This document shows, piece after piece, positions 23,540 to 35,927 of a stretch of 64,000 nt of DNA. The stretch covers positions 50,717-114,716 of the forward strand of contig CABQJD010000006.1 in the NCBI GenBank assembly GCA_902464405.1, in the 5' to 3' direction. A program made the translations under genes and the position numbers. The notes below the pieces were generated by a model. It was not told the origin of the DNA, searched no databases, and saw only the letters and a list, made by a program, of their open reading frames with translations. This stretch comes from an uncultured Actinomycetaceae bacterium. Lineage in GTDB: Bacteria > Actinomycetota > Actinomycetes > Actinomycetales > Actinomycetaceae. Positions within the stretch are counted from its first letter, which is position 1; each line of letters begins with the position of its first letter.

Positions 23540-24267
23540 TATACAGCTGTAGCTTGATCATGCTACAAATGCGCTAATGCTCGTGTAGTGAGACCAAGCA
23601 AGCAACCCCTGAATTAAGCAAAAAATACTAGAGCTATTCAGTCAAAACTATTAAATGACTATCACACTAAACAACAACAGCTATAACCACCACCAGAAAT
23701 CTTCAAGCTATAATCAACACCAAGACAACCTACTGACTTGCATAAAATGGAACAAAACCCGATACGCATTCACAATGCATCTCTGAATTTGCCACATTAT
23801 GCAGCAAGTAATACAAGCTGTGACCAGTAGTCTTTTTAGCGCTGCTTGCTTTATGAAAATAGGCATACTGGGGTCGTCTAACAATCGCTTCAGCCTAAGA
23901 TCCACACACAGTTATAGATGGCAGACATCTGCATTGCTGAACGTTCTCACCATACGAGCAGAAAAGGTTGCTCCCTCCCCCCCCAAAAAAAAGGAACGAA
24001 TATGACGACACAATCGTGTGATCCTAGGTTGATTTTGATTTAGGGCGCAGCTAATTCAAGAGTCTCATGTATACGTTCCTTTACGTGTACATAAAGAGCT
24101 AGTGCCTCTCACGCCGCCAACAAGGCAGTAAGAAGCACCAGCTCAAAAAATTGTTTGGTTATCAACAGTAAATTAACTGAGCTAGACATGCGGAAAATGC
24201 TCTGAATTCCATTACTTAGCGAACAGTTCTTAGTTAGGGTTAAGCTGCTCCGAAATGACGTTATTCA
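23540..24267. other. Gene-poor stretch between loci C and D
   Basis: No supported gene. It contains the homopolymer junction of eight C followed by eight A (about 23977-23992) and a 63-codon minus-strand open frame (23714-23905) with a basic/hydrophobic composition but no ribosome site. Probably decayed DNA. Confidence 0.4.
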
Positions 24268-24450
24268 TCAATTCCTTTTCCGACGAAAATACCCAATACC
24301 TAGGACTGCCACTCCAAGCAACAGTGATGGAAGAGTGATACTCAGTACTGTATGTAAAGGGAAAAGAATTAGCGCTAACAAAGAAAACAGGCAGATCGCC
24401 AATGTGAAAGTTAGTACACTGACCGCCAGTTCACGCATAGTACGTGGCAT
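24268..24450 (-). CDS. Two-helix membrane protein, immunity candidate of locus D
   Basis: ATG 24450 shares a base with the stop of precursor D (TAATG), with GGAGGG 4 bases upstream inside the precursor gene, so the 60-residue protein is translated by coupling. It has two hydrophobic helices (about 8-28 and 33-53) and a basic end YFRRKRN. Same place and type as the partners in loci A-C. Function inferred. Confidence 0.6.
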   Translation of the reverse strand: MPRTMRELAVSVLTFTLAICLFSLLALILFPLHTVLSITLPSLLLGVAVLGIGYFRRKRN

Positions 24451-25097
24451 TAGGCCCTCCACCAATTCCATGCCTCTTTTGCGGCGCATCCGACAGCGTA
24501 AACGCCCAACCATGCAGCAAACCCTGCTGGAGTTGACTTAATGATTTGTTTGAGAATAATATCGCCACTCTTTTTAGCAATTTCTTTCTTAGCGTACCGT
24601 TTGAGTAAATCAGCCACTTTGTTCCAAGACTTTTCGTAAATGTATTTACCTAATAGGTTGTAGTCGATTTGGAAGGGTGAAAAACCAAGGACTCCCGTCA
24701 CTACGCATGACCCGAAAGAACCCCAGCTGCGATCTGACTGCGCATTGACATACGGATTGTCGGAAGCTCCATTTAGTGAGCTAACGATAAGAGCAAGCTG
24801 CTCAGAACTTTCACCGAAACCATATTCAGTAGCCAGTCTTTCGTCTACAATGAACTTTACCCCATCATGTTTGACGACGTCGCGGAATAGCGCCACAAAA
24901 CTATCCGCTGTGGCATCGGCGAATTCCTCAATTTCAGCTTCTGTAAGTGAGCCTCCTATCTGTGTGCTATGAAGTTGTGATACCGCGGTAGTAGAATTCT
25001 GAATCTCTGCGGCGTTTGCTGCGCCAGCGGAGCTAAACGATAGCGCCAATGCGCAGACACTTGCGATGGCTAGCTGTGTTGCTTTGTGCAGTTTCAT
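24450..25097 (-). CDS. Secreted bacteriocin-like precursor D
   Basis: The start ATG 25097 is the counterpart of precursor C's start. The 215-residue product has a signal peptide nearly identical to C (cleavage about AANA|AE), then a roughly 100-residue acidic region (EAEIEEFADATADSFVALFRD). The C-terminal half has a GSFGSCVVTGVLGF block, a Lys-rich helix (LLKRYAKKEIAKKSGDIILKQII) and a final hydrophobic, Trp-rich segment GFAAWLGVYAVGCAAKEAWNWW. Two Cys bracket this half. The general plan of a secreted precursor with hydrophobic two-Cys C-terminus recalls SdpC-type toxins, but I see no firm homology. Confidence 0.6.
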   Translation of the reverse strand: MKLHKATQLAIASVCALALSFSSAGAANAAEIQNSTTAVSQLHSTQIGGSLTEAEIEEFADATADSFVALFRDVVKHDGVKFIVDERLATEYGFGESSEQLALIVSSLNGASDNPYVNAQSDRSWGSFGSCVVTGVLGFSPFQIDYNLLGKYIYEKSWNKVADLLKRYAKKEIAKKSGDIILKQIIKSTPAGFAAWLGVYAVGCAAKEAWNWWRA

Positions 25098-25241
25098 CCT
25101 TCGTATTCCTTTCATCAGGGTGCCGTTATTGATGGTGGCTTGCGCAGCATGAGAGTATGGCTGCAATCTCTTTTTTAGAGATACTGTTAGTTAAGCATAT
25201 GTAGGTAGCGCTACAATACCGACAAATGTCGGTATTTCATA
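25035..25241 (-). repeat. Repeated promoter-plus-signal-peptide cassette, copy 2
   Basis: Second copy of the 205-bp block described at 23319-23525. It starts inside the signal peptide of precursor D and ends between the two dyads of its operator. Confidence 0.85.
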
Positions 25242-25255
25242 CTGATCTTCGTCGT
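25194..25255 (-). promoter_or_regulatory. Paired-dyad promoter of locus D
   Basis: Proximal dyad CCGACAAATGTCGG (25219-25232) is identical to locus C; the distal dyad CTGATCTTCGTCGT (25242-25255) differs from C but resembles the distal dyads of locus B and the orphan promoter (CTGATATTCGTCAG). TATGCT lies about 20 bases downstream of the proximal dyad. 25256-25590 shows no gene. Confidence 0.7.
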
Positions 25256-25700
25256 TATTCTGACACGGCTGGATCGTTGTATAGCCACTGCCGCTACTAG
25301 AGAATAGATATAAGTCTTGCTAGCTATAAACAGAAACTTTACTCGGGCTATTTCCAACGCAGATTGCCTACTTGCCGTGGGCGAGCCACTTCTCCAAAGC
25401 TAATATGGGTTCTAGAAGGCGAGCTTACAACCTGAATTCTCTACCCGAACGGCACCATTGTAACACCGAAATCCTCAAGGTTTGGATCATTTAGGTGGTA
25501 CCTCTCCTATCGAAAGTAGTCTCATTGACATTAAACTTACTGCTAAAATTTTCGATAAAACTCTCGATATATCTATATATCTGTGATGCATCTGAGTGCA
25601 TCACCACGCCCTCACTCGTCTCAAGAAATCCTTGGCTATTTCGCAGGCTTTAGAGGATATGATTGAGCTAATGTCGTCTTGCAGTCGAATAGGAGTTTCT

Positions 25701-26498
25701 ATGAAAGGTGTCTGTGCTTCTCGCTATGGTGTGCTGGAACTGATTGCTCTTTCTCTGGCTGACGCGCAGCAGGCGGCTCTTTCTGGAGCGCACCGGATTG
25801 AGCTTGTTGGGACGATGGAAAAAGAGGGGCTTGCTCCTTCGCCACAGCTCGTCGAAGAGATAGTTGCCACTGTGCCGATTCGTGTTCGTCCGATGGTGCG
25901 TATAGATGCAGGGTTCGCTGCCCAAAAAGATCGGCTTCCTCAGCTCAAAAAGCTCGTGCGTGATTTTACAAATGCTGGCGCAGAAGGTGTTGTTTTCGGG
26001 TATCTTACTCCTGATGGGAACTTAGCGTTGGATTATATGGCTGAGTTGGTGCATGAACTGCGAGGGCAAGCATCGTTTACGATTCATCGTGCAATTGATG
26101 CTGTTGTATCTGCCTGTGCTGAGGGAACTGCTGATGAGGAAGATACGCAGGAAATCGCGACTAATCATTATCTAGCTGCGTGGCAGCAGCTTTTAGGAAT
26201 GACGCCAAGGCCAGATGTAGTGCTGACGGCAGGTTCCTCTCACGGTATTAGTGCAGGGCTTGATAATCTCCGAGCAGCTATTGAGATATTCCCCGAAGCT
26301 GCTGAATTGATTCAAGCAGGAGGGGGCTTGAAGTTGGAACATATACCAGCCCTTGCGGATCTTGGAATTCGTCAATTCCATGTAGGTTCGGGTGTACGGG
26401 AAGACGGTACGTTTGATTCAGCAATTAGCGCTGAAAAAGTGAAATTTTGGCTCAATACTATTGCTACGGAATGTAATAGAGCTTTAGCAAACCAGTGA
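25701..26498 (+). CDS. cutC: CutC-family copper homeostasis protein
   Basis: The start ATG 25701 has AGGAG 5 bases upstream; the frame is open further but that part is not conserved. The 265-residue TIM-barrel protein shows the CutC landmarks: ALSGAHRIELVGTMEKEGLAPS near the start, RPMVRIDAGF, AEGVVFGYLTPDGNLALDYM, SFTIHRAIDAV, VVLTAGSSHGISAGLDNL and LIQAGGGLKLEHI. CutC is linked to copper tolerance in some bacteria, though its reaction is not established. First core gene after the island. Confidence 0.88.
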   Translation: MKGVCASRYGVLELIALSLADAQQAALSGAHRIELVGTMEKEGLAPSPQLVEEIVATVPIRVRPMVRIDAGFAAQKDRLPQLKKLVRDFTNAGAEGVVFGYLTPDGNLALDYMAELVHELRGQASFTIHRAIDAVVSACAEGTADEEDTQEIATNHYLAAWQQLLGMTPRPDVVLTAGSSHGISAGLDNLRAAIEIFPEAAELIQAGGGLKLEHIPALADLGIRQFHVGSGVREDGTFDSAISAEKVKFWLNTIATECNRALANQ

Positions 26499-26564
26499 TT
26501 AAAAAAAGTAGCTGAGAATATATAGGGGATTTTCTAAAGAATTTTCACATATGCGCATAGATAT

Positions 26565-26602
26565 AAAAGATATAGCCAGCAAACGTGTTGGCTATATCTT
26601 TT
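26565..26602 (+). terminator. Strong intrinsic terminator after cutC
   Basis: A 14-bp perfect stem AAAAGATATAGCCA / TGGCTATATCTTTT (26565-26578 with 26589-26602) is followed by ATTCTTGTTTT. Confidence 0.8.
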
Positions 26603-26687
26603 ATTCTTGTTTTGATTAAAAGCCGTAATGTGCTTTTGGGGCTTGCCGTCAATTTTGGATATTGCCCTTCATCAAATCGATAAAATC

Positions 26688-26726
26688 GGCGGATTCAGGT
26701 GATAATAGTGGGCACCTGAATCCGCC
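26688..26726. terminator. Bidirectional hairpin between cutC and brnQ
   Basis: A perfect 14-bp inverted repeat GGCGGATTCAGGTG (26688-26701) with CACCTGAATCCGCC (26713-26726) in the gap between the convergent genes. Confidence 0.7.
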
Positions 26727-26809
26727 TAATTTCTATATGAGAAGCGCGATCAAAAACGTACTCATACAGCGCTTATGCAGTAAGCTGCAAAGGGGATACC
26801 TTTGATGAG

Positions 26810-28177
26810 CTACTGCTGTGCAGCTGCTGTTTGTGTCGGTGCTTCTTGTTTGAAGTTTCCTTGCACAAAATCAAGCACAAGCCCGATGGTGAGCAGCACA
26901 GCGAGAGGTACAACCCAACCAAGGGAAAGCCCAGCAAGAGGGATAACGTCAATGAGATGTGCAAACCATGCAGGTTCGGGTGCTTCAAAGAGAGCAAATC
27001 CTTGATGGATAGCATCAACCAAGCCGAAAACTGCAGCCGTCCAGACCGTGCAACGGTAAGAATAGTAGAGATGCCCTGGCGAGAAAATATCAATCAAGCT
27101 CACAAGCACTACTGCAATTGTGATGGGGTAGCAGAAATACATCATCGGTACGACGACGTTCAGCAAAGTAGCAAGCCCTAAGTTTGCCATCGCAAGAGCG
27201 ATGACCATATGGATTACGAGAAGTTCGTTGCGTGAAATCTTCGGGAATTGACGCTCGAAGAACTGTACGCTTGCACCGATCAAACCGACGCTCGTCGTCA
27301 AGCAGGCCAAAATTGCGATAAGCCCAAGGATCCACTGCCCAGGCGCTCCAAAGAGAAGACCAGCAGCATACGAGAGTCCTTCGGCGCCGTCAGCAACTTC
27401 AGCATCACCGATACGCACGCCTACGTTGGATAGCCCGAAATAGACGAGAGCCAGCAAAACTCCTGCAACAACACCAGAGAGCACAGTTGCGCGGAAGAGT
27501 TGCTTGCCTTGTTTGAAACCATGTGCGCGCAGAGAGGTGATGATGATCATGCCGAATACGAGTGATGCGATGGCATCGAGAGTGTTGTAGCCTTCGAGGA
27601 GTCCAGAAATAAATGGCGTGTTGGCATATTTTGCTACTGGCTCATCGACAACTGGTGTGAGTTGAACGAAAGCGGCAACGATGAGTGCCACCATCAAAAT
27701 TAAAAGTGCGGGGGTGAGCCATGTGCCGATTTTATCGACCACGTTATTTGGGTTGATTACCAATAACGTGGTGACTGCCAAAAAGATCAGTGAGTAGATA
27801 AATAGCCCGAGGCTGCCTGGCTGACTCGGCAAATTGCCGATAGCGCCAGCACTCATTGAAAAAGATACTGTTGCGACGCGTGGCACAGCGTAAAGTACGC
27901 CAGTTGTCAGCATAGCCATCCAGCAAAATACCAAGCCTGGTACGTGCCCGATTCGTTTAGCAATCCCTTCAATTCCATTTTCGCTCGTCGCTGCGGCAAC
28001 CATCGCAAGTACAGGCAAGAGCACGCCCGTGAGAATGAATCCGAGTGTGGTTGCGATTGCATTTGATCCGCCGTTAATGCCGATCATCACAGGGAGGATA
28101 AGGTTTCCTGCCCCGAAATACATAGCAAAGAGAGCGAGACCTGTGACGAGAAGTGTTCTTATTGAAGTTTTATTCAT
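26810..28177 (-). CDS. brnQ: Branched-chain amino acid transporter, LIVCS family
   Basis: The 455-residue polytopic protein has about 12 hydrophobic helices. Its N-terminus (TGLALFAMYFGAGNLILPVMIGINGG) is the defining motif of BrnQ/LIVCS carriers, which bring in Leu, Ile and Val with Na+ or H+. Further family segments are FILTGVLLPVLAMVAAAT and YAVPRVATVSFSMSAGAIG. Normal length. Ends in a short Gln/Ala tail. It faces away from the MFS gene at 28519; the 340-base gap between them (28178-28518) holds no other gene. Confidence 0.9.
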   Translation of the reverse strand: MNKTSIRTLLVTGLALFAMYFGAGNLILPVMIGINGGSNAIATTLGFILTGVLLPVLAMVAAATSENGIEGIAKRIGHVPGLVFCWMAMLTTGVLYAVPRVATVSFSMSAGAIGNLPSQPGSLGLFIYSLIFLAVTTLLVINPNNVVDKIGTWLTPALLILMVALIVAAFVQLTPVVDEPVAKYANTPFISGLLEGYNTLDAIASLVFGMIIITSLRAHGFKQGKQLFRATVLSGVVAGVLLALVYFGLSNVGVRIGDAEVADGAEGLSYAAGLLFGAPGQWILGLIAILACLTTSVGLIGASVQFFERQFPKISRNELLVIHMVIALAMANLGLATLLNVVVPMMYFCYPITIAVVLVSLIDIFSPGHLYYSYRCTVWTAAVFGLVDAIHQGFALFEAPEPAWFAHLIDVIPLAGLSLGWVVPLAVLLTIGLVLDFVQGNFKQEAPTQTAAAQQ

Positions 28178-28506
28178 GGTACAGGATTTTATGCACCGCC
28201 CAGCGCTAACTTCAATTTTGGACGTTTTGTTTCACCTGGTGAGATTTTAGGGGTGGTTAGTGCAGTAGCATCTATTTATCGTCTCTGCTAACCACTGGTT
28301 ACAGCTGATCGAAGAGTATCTGCACTGCAGTTGAACGCTGGCTGTATTTTGGGTGTATTGCTAGGTATATGCTGGTTGCGTAGCAGTAAAGATAGTGCCC
28401 TTTATGGGGATTAGTGCTCATTATAAGGACGTGTTTTCTTTATGCATGATTGTGTGCGTAAATGATATGAGCGAAGCGCGCGCAATGCGAGTGATAATGT
28501 ACATGA

Positions 28507-30648
<2,142 letters not shown>

Positions 30649-30729
30649 TTGTGGCTTTAAGCCTAAACAGCGGTGATAGATTGTTGCGATGGGTTAAGCA
30701 TAAAATCTGGTGAGAAATCGAGCATACAA

Positions 30730-31401
30730 CTAGAGTTTCCAGGATATTGGCTCTGCTCCTTGCTGAATGAGGAAATTATTTGCTCGTGAAAATGGGCGAG
30801 ATCCGAAGAACCCTCGCGAGGCTGAAAGCGGAGATGGGTGTGCAGATTCTATGCAGGGTACTCTGCCAAGCAGTGGTTTCAACTCTTGTGCTTGCCTTCC
30901 CCATAAAATTGCTACGAGCGGTTTATTTCGTGAGACGAGCTGTTTAATTGCGTATTCGGTGACAGCTTCCCAACCTTTTCCTCTATGTGAGGCAGGAGCA
31001 TTTGGGCGCACTGTGAGAACTCTATTGAGGAGCATTACTCCTTGTTCACACCACGGTGTGAGATCGCCATTTTTCGGTGCTGGAATGCCGATATCGTTAG
31101 ATAGCTCGCGGTAGATATTGGCAAGTGATCGAGGAAGGGGAGCAACTTCTGGAGCAACAGAAAAACTGAGTCCAACAGGGTGTCCAGGAGTTGGATATGG
31201 ATCTTGCCCAACGATTAAAATCCGTACGTTTTCGAGCGGATATGTGAATGCGCGGAATACATTTTTCCCTAGAGGGAGGAATTTTCTTCCAGCGGCTAAT
31301 TCAGCGCAGAGGAAATCGTCAATATCGTCGATACGGGGTTTCATAGGCGTCATTGCTTCTGCCCAATCAGGAGCCATCAATGATGAAAGAGAACAACTCA
31401 T
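30730..31401 (-). CDS. ung: Uracil-DNA glycosylase, family 1
   Basis: The 223-residue enzyme removes uracil from DNA to start base excision repair. Family-1 motifs are intact: the water-activating loop [18 protein letters not shown] with catalytic Asp, the uracil-binding [26 protein letters not shown], and the DNA-intercalation loop [21 protein letters not shown] with the catalytic His. Normal length. Convergent with the MFS gene. Confidence 0.96.
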   Translation of the reverse strand: MSCSLSSLMAPDWAEAMTPMKPRIDDIDDFLCAELAAGRKFLPLGKNVFRAFTYPLENVRILIVGQDPYPTPGHPVGLSFSVAPEVAPLPRSLANIYRELSNDIGIPAPKNGDLTPWCEQGVMLLNRVLTVRPNAPASHRGKGWEAVTEYAIKQLVSRNKPLVAILWGRQAQELKPLLGRVPCIESAHPSPLSASRGFFGSRPFSRANNFLIQQGAEPISWKL

Positions 31402-31569
31402 ATACTTAGATTAACTTTTTATTAACTATTTTTCTGAAATTCTGCCTATGGCGCTCGATATGCTTAATGTATAGCGTTCGTGCACTTAAGTATGTGCAGA
31501 TTTTTGCTTGTGTGAATATCTGCTTTGCTGATGTGTTGGGTGTGATTGTGAGCATGAGGAAAGAAAAAG

Positions 31570-31854
31570 ATGAGTAATGGTGACGATGTGAGTGAGAAAG
31601 ATAGTGCTTGGGCTGATCTCGAGCAGAAAGTTCTCCTTATCGAAAGGAAATGGTGGACGATCGCTCCAACTCGTGAGCAGGCAATCCGCAAGGTTTTGGG
31701 CTTTACTCCAATGAAATACTATCTTCTTCTATCGTCTTTGTTGGATTGTGAACGCTTCTGGAAGCAAGATCCAGTGCTCGTCGATCGGTTGCGCAGGCTG
31801 CGTGAAGCAAAACTTCAGGAACGTGGGCAAGCTCCGTACAGCGAATCTATATAG
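31570..31854 (+). CDS. DUF3263 protein
   Basis: The 94-residue protein shows the DUF3263 core: EQKVLLIERKWWTIAPTREQAIRKVLGFTPMKYYLLLSSLLD, where an acidic-aromatic helix is followed by a helix-turn-helix-like segment. ATG 31570 follows AGGAAAG. The family is actinobacterial and nearly always sits next to a LytR_C-domain membrane protein, as here. Function not established; a small DNA-binding or regulatory protein is possible. Confidence 0.9.
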   Translation: MSNGDDVSEKDSAWADLEQKVLLIERKWWTIAPTREQAIRKVLGFTPMKYYLLLSSLLDCERFWKQDPVLVDRLRRLREAKLQERGQAPYSESI

Positions 31855-31896
31855 TTTTGGCTGCGAGGGGTGAGGTAGTCTAGAAAGGTGGATAAT

Positions 31897-32496
31897 GTGG
31901 TGAATATTGATGAGTTTGATGAGCTTGCCGCTGGGCGCGATACTGTAGGTGTGCACAGCTTGCGCAAACGTTCGCATAAATGGGCTATTGCGTTGGTAGC
32001 AGTAATGCTAATGGCTCCTCTTGTGGGCATAGGTATCGGTTTCTTTATGAGTTCGATACGTACAAGTACGCAGCAGGCGCAGCCTTCTGCAGCTGCTGAA
32101 GCTGATTCTGCAAAAGATTCAGCTTCAGATAAATCTAAAGCTGAAGATCGTAATAACAAGAGAAATGACGATACGCAAGCTGCTAAACCAAAAGAGCCAG
32201 AGCCGATCGTCAATTATTCGGCAGATATTGAAATATTTAATGGTAGCGGTATTGAGGGATTCGCTGCAGCACAAAGCAGAGTGCTGGAAGAAAAAGGTTT
32301 CACGAACGTTACGAGTGATAACTATTTTAAAGATACTCCTGAAGTGAACACTGTTTATTACGATACGCCTTCATCTAAAGCTACCGCACAAGCAGTTGGG
32401 GCTGCACTCGGGATTTCTTCCATAGTTGAGGACCCGGCGGCTACTTCCAGTGAAAACTCTGTCATTGTGGTGTTGCGCTCGCGGGAGGGAGCGTAA
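31897..32496 (+). CDS. Membrane-anchored LytR_C-domain protein
   Basis: The product has one membrane helix (about residues 32-53, KWAIALVAVMLMAPLVGIGIGFF) after a short cytoplasmic part, then an Ala/Ser/Lys-rich linker. The extracytoplasmic LytR C-terminal domain follows: YSADIEIFNGSGIEGFAAAQSRVLEEKGF, VYYDTPSSKATAQAVGAALG. I chose GTG 31897 because AAAGGTGG ends 5 bases before it; GTG 31888 overlaps that ribosome site. The domain is found with cell-wall polymer ligases of the LCP family, but no LCP catalytic part is present here. Gap to the DUF3263 gene is short, so the two are probably one operon. Confidence 0.85.
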   Translation: MVNIDEFDELAAGRDTVGVHSLRKRSHKWAIALVAVMLMAPLVGIGIGFFMSSIRTSTQQAQPSAAAEADSAKDSASDKSKAEDRNNKRNDDTQAAKPKEPEPIVNYSADIEIFNGSGIEGFAAAQSRVLEEKGFTNVTSDNYFKDTPEVNTVYYDTPSSKATAQAVGAALGISSIVEDPAATSSENSVIVVLRSREGA

Positions 32497-32535
32497 GATT
32501 TTGCTCGCGTGTGGAAGGTGAATATCTTGCCTGAA

Positions 32536-32556
32536 CTTGAGCGTAGGCGGCTCAAC
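32536..32556. promoter_or_regulatory. HAIR-like HspR operator upstream of groL
   Basis: CTTGAGC-N7-GCTCAAC matches the HspR-associated inverted repeat CTTGAGT-N7-ACTCAAG at 11 of 14 positions with the right spacing. It lies 215 bases before groL, in the only gap where its promoter can be. Confidence 0.55.
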
Positions 32557-32638
32557 TTTTAGCCCGTGGTGAACAACAAGGATAAAGTGGCATATATTTT
32601 TGGACACGAGTCGTTAATAATGCCAAAATCATAAGTGG

Positions 32639-34393
<1,755 letters not shown>

Positions 34394-34482
34394 TAGAAAT
34401 ATGCAGTGTATGCCATCTCTGCTTCTCATATGAATCGTAACGAGTAGTGAGAATCAGAATCTAGGCATATAGCAAAACTTCT

Positions 34483-34521
34483 CGGGTGGCGCACTGAGGC
34501 AATCCCTCGGTGCGCCACCCG
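34483..34521 (+). terminator. Intrinsic terminator after groL
   Basis: A long GC-rich stem CGGGTGGCGCACtGAGG / CCCTCgGTGCGCCACCCG (34483-34499 with 34504-34521) is followed by TATTATTTAT. Confidence 0.8.
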
Positions 34522-34705
34522 TATTATTTATCTATCAGTACAATTTACTCACCTATCAATATAACCACCAGAAGTGAAGAGAAAAGGGGATATAGGGCAA
34601 ATTCTGGATTTCAATATTTCTCTGGTGGCTTTGCTGTTTTGATGTTCTGCTGCGATGCAGCGCACTGCATCCTTGCAAGGCAGTATTTCGCATATATGCA
34701 CAAAA

Positions 34706-35782
34706 TTATTTGTGAGTTTTTGCCTCGATAGCTTGCCATGCTTCTTCAGCAATTTTCTTGCGTGCCTCCCGCTCAGCTTGTTCAGGCGTGAGATTCTTTT
34801 TTGGCACTGGCCCAGGAGAAAACATATCATCAAGTTTTTCCAGAGAAGAGGTTTGCGATTGTGATTTTATAGAGCGATCAAGCATGGCTATTGAGTTATC
34901 ATCTGACGTACGGTTCGAGGCATAGTAATCATCATCTCGAATGCTCTCATGCTCTTCTTGATCGGCATCAGCATTTTGCTGCAGTTCAGGAACTGAAATC
35001 CTCACAGGTGCTTGAGGAGGCGCTGATGCAGAGCTGCCATCAAGCAGTGCGAGTTTTGCTTTCAAACGCTCTAACTCTGCTTCCAGATTCTCACGCGCCG
35101 GGTCTTCCCACTGCTGGGCGAGCGGAGAATGGAATAAGCGCTTGCGCATGAGCAGTTTTGTGACGATCTGAGATCGTGCAAGAAGGAAATGAGCCTGTGG
35201 AATATGCGCATATTCTTGGCGGATATCTTCCAAATAGTGGCGATATTTTTGCGGCTCTGCTGCAAGCGCTCCTAAATGTGCATCCCTTAGAGCTATCTGG
35301 TCTATGTCGATCATTTCAAGTGTACTGGTTTCGTCTGGCTTTGGAGCACCAATAGTAGGCTCTGCATCTATCTTCGGCGGTTTCTTAAGACCGATAATTA
35401 GTTTAGTTGCCTGCTCCTGCTCTTTGGCATCTACTCCGAGTTGTTCGAGATATTTTCGCGCAATTTTGGCTGAGGCAATCTCATTTTCACCGCCATTGCG
35501 AGTGTAGACGTCAAGATCTGAGGTCGAAAAAACAACTCCGTGAAACCATGCAGCTATACGCACAAGGTTGGCATTGGTCATTTCAGGAGCCAAAGTATCG
35601 ATACGTTTGAGCATATCCAGCAGATGGCGAATATCGTGATGATGCCGATTCGCAACGCACCAGCAATCTATAAGCTCGCTATAGTATGCAGCGATTTCTT
35701 CGTCACTCGCAGTAGCCCCAATGGATCGGAGACTTCGAACGAAGCTTTGGTAAACCCATTGCGGCACGTCTTGTGTGAGCAT
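34706..35782 (-). CDS. HD-superfamily-like protein (COG4339-type) with altered HD motif
   Basis: The N-terminal 200 residues follow the predicted metal-dependent phosphohydrolase family COG4339: NRHHHDIRHLLDMLKRI carries the first His, AAWFHGVVFS the place of the metal-binding His-Asp, and NEIASAKIARKYLEQLG the next conserved helix. In this protein the Asp of the HD pair is Gly (FHG), so catalysis is doubtful. The C-terminal 150 residues form a Glu/Lys/Gln-rich extension with a short coiled coil (LEAELERLKAKLALLDG) and disordered stretches not seen in short family members. 358 residues in total. Single gene between groL and the SDR gene. Confidence 0.7.
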   Translation of the reverse strand: MLTQDVPQWVYQSFVRSLRSIGATASDEEIAAYYSELIDCWCVANRHHHDIRHLLDMLKRIDTLAPEMTNANLVRIAAWFHGVVFSTSDLDVYTRNGGENEIASAKIARKYLEQLGVDAKEQEQATKLIIGLKKPPKIDAEPTIGAPKPDETSTLEMIDIDQIALRDAHLGALAAEPQKYRHYLEDIRQEYAHIPQAHFLLARSQIVTKLLMRKRLFHSPLAQQWEDPARENLEAELERLKAKLALLDGSSASAPPQAPVRISVPELQQNADADQEEHESIRDDDYYASNRTSDDNSIAMLDRSIKSQSQTSSLEKLDDMFSPGPVPKKNLTPEQAEREARKKIAEEAWQAIEAKTHK

Positions 35783-35927
35783 AGTAGTGCGCCTCCAAGA
35801 ATCTTTTGCAACTGAACTTCATTAAAAAGCCAAGCCGTCTCAAGATTGATTACCGCCCTATCCTAGCTCTAATGCTCGCCAGAGGGAAAATATCATGTTA
35901 TTGCGCAAAATGGTTTAGGTTAGATAT

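Noticed and set aside
23714..23905. 63-codon minus-strand frame as a further small peptide gene
   Set aside because: No ribosome site, no operator upstream and no similarity to the other locus genes.
4206..25590. Complete integrative prophage
   Set aside because: Only terminase, a tail-chaperone relic and small phage-like genes are present; no integrase, capsid, portal or lysis genes were found.
35910..35927. DtxR-box-like TTTAGGTTAGATATG before the SDR gene
   Set aside because: Only the left half matches; the right half of the palindrome is missing.
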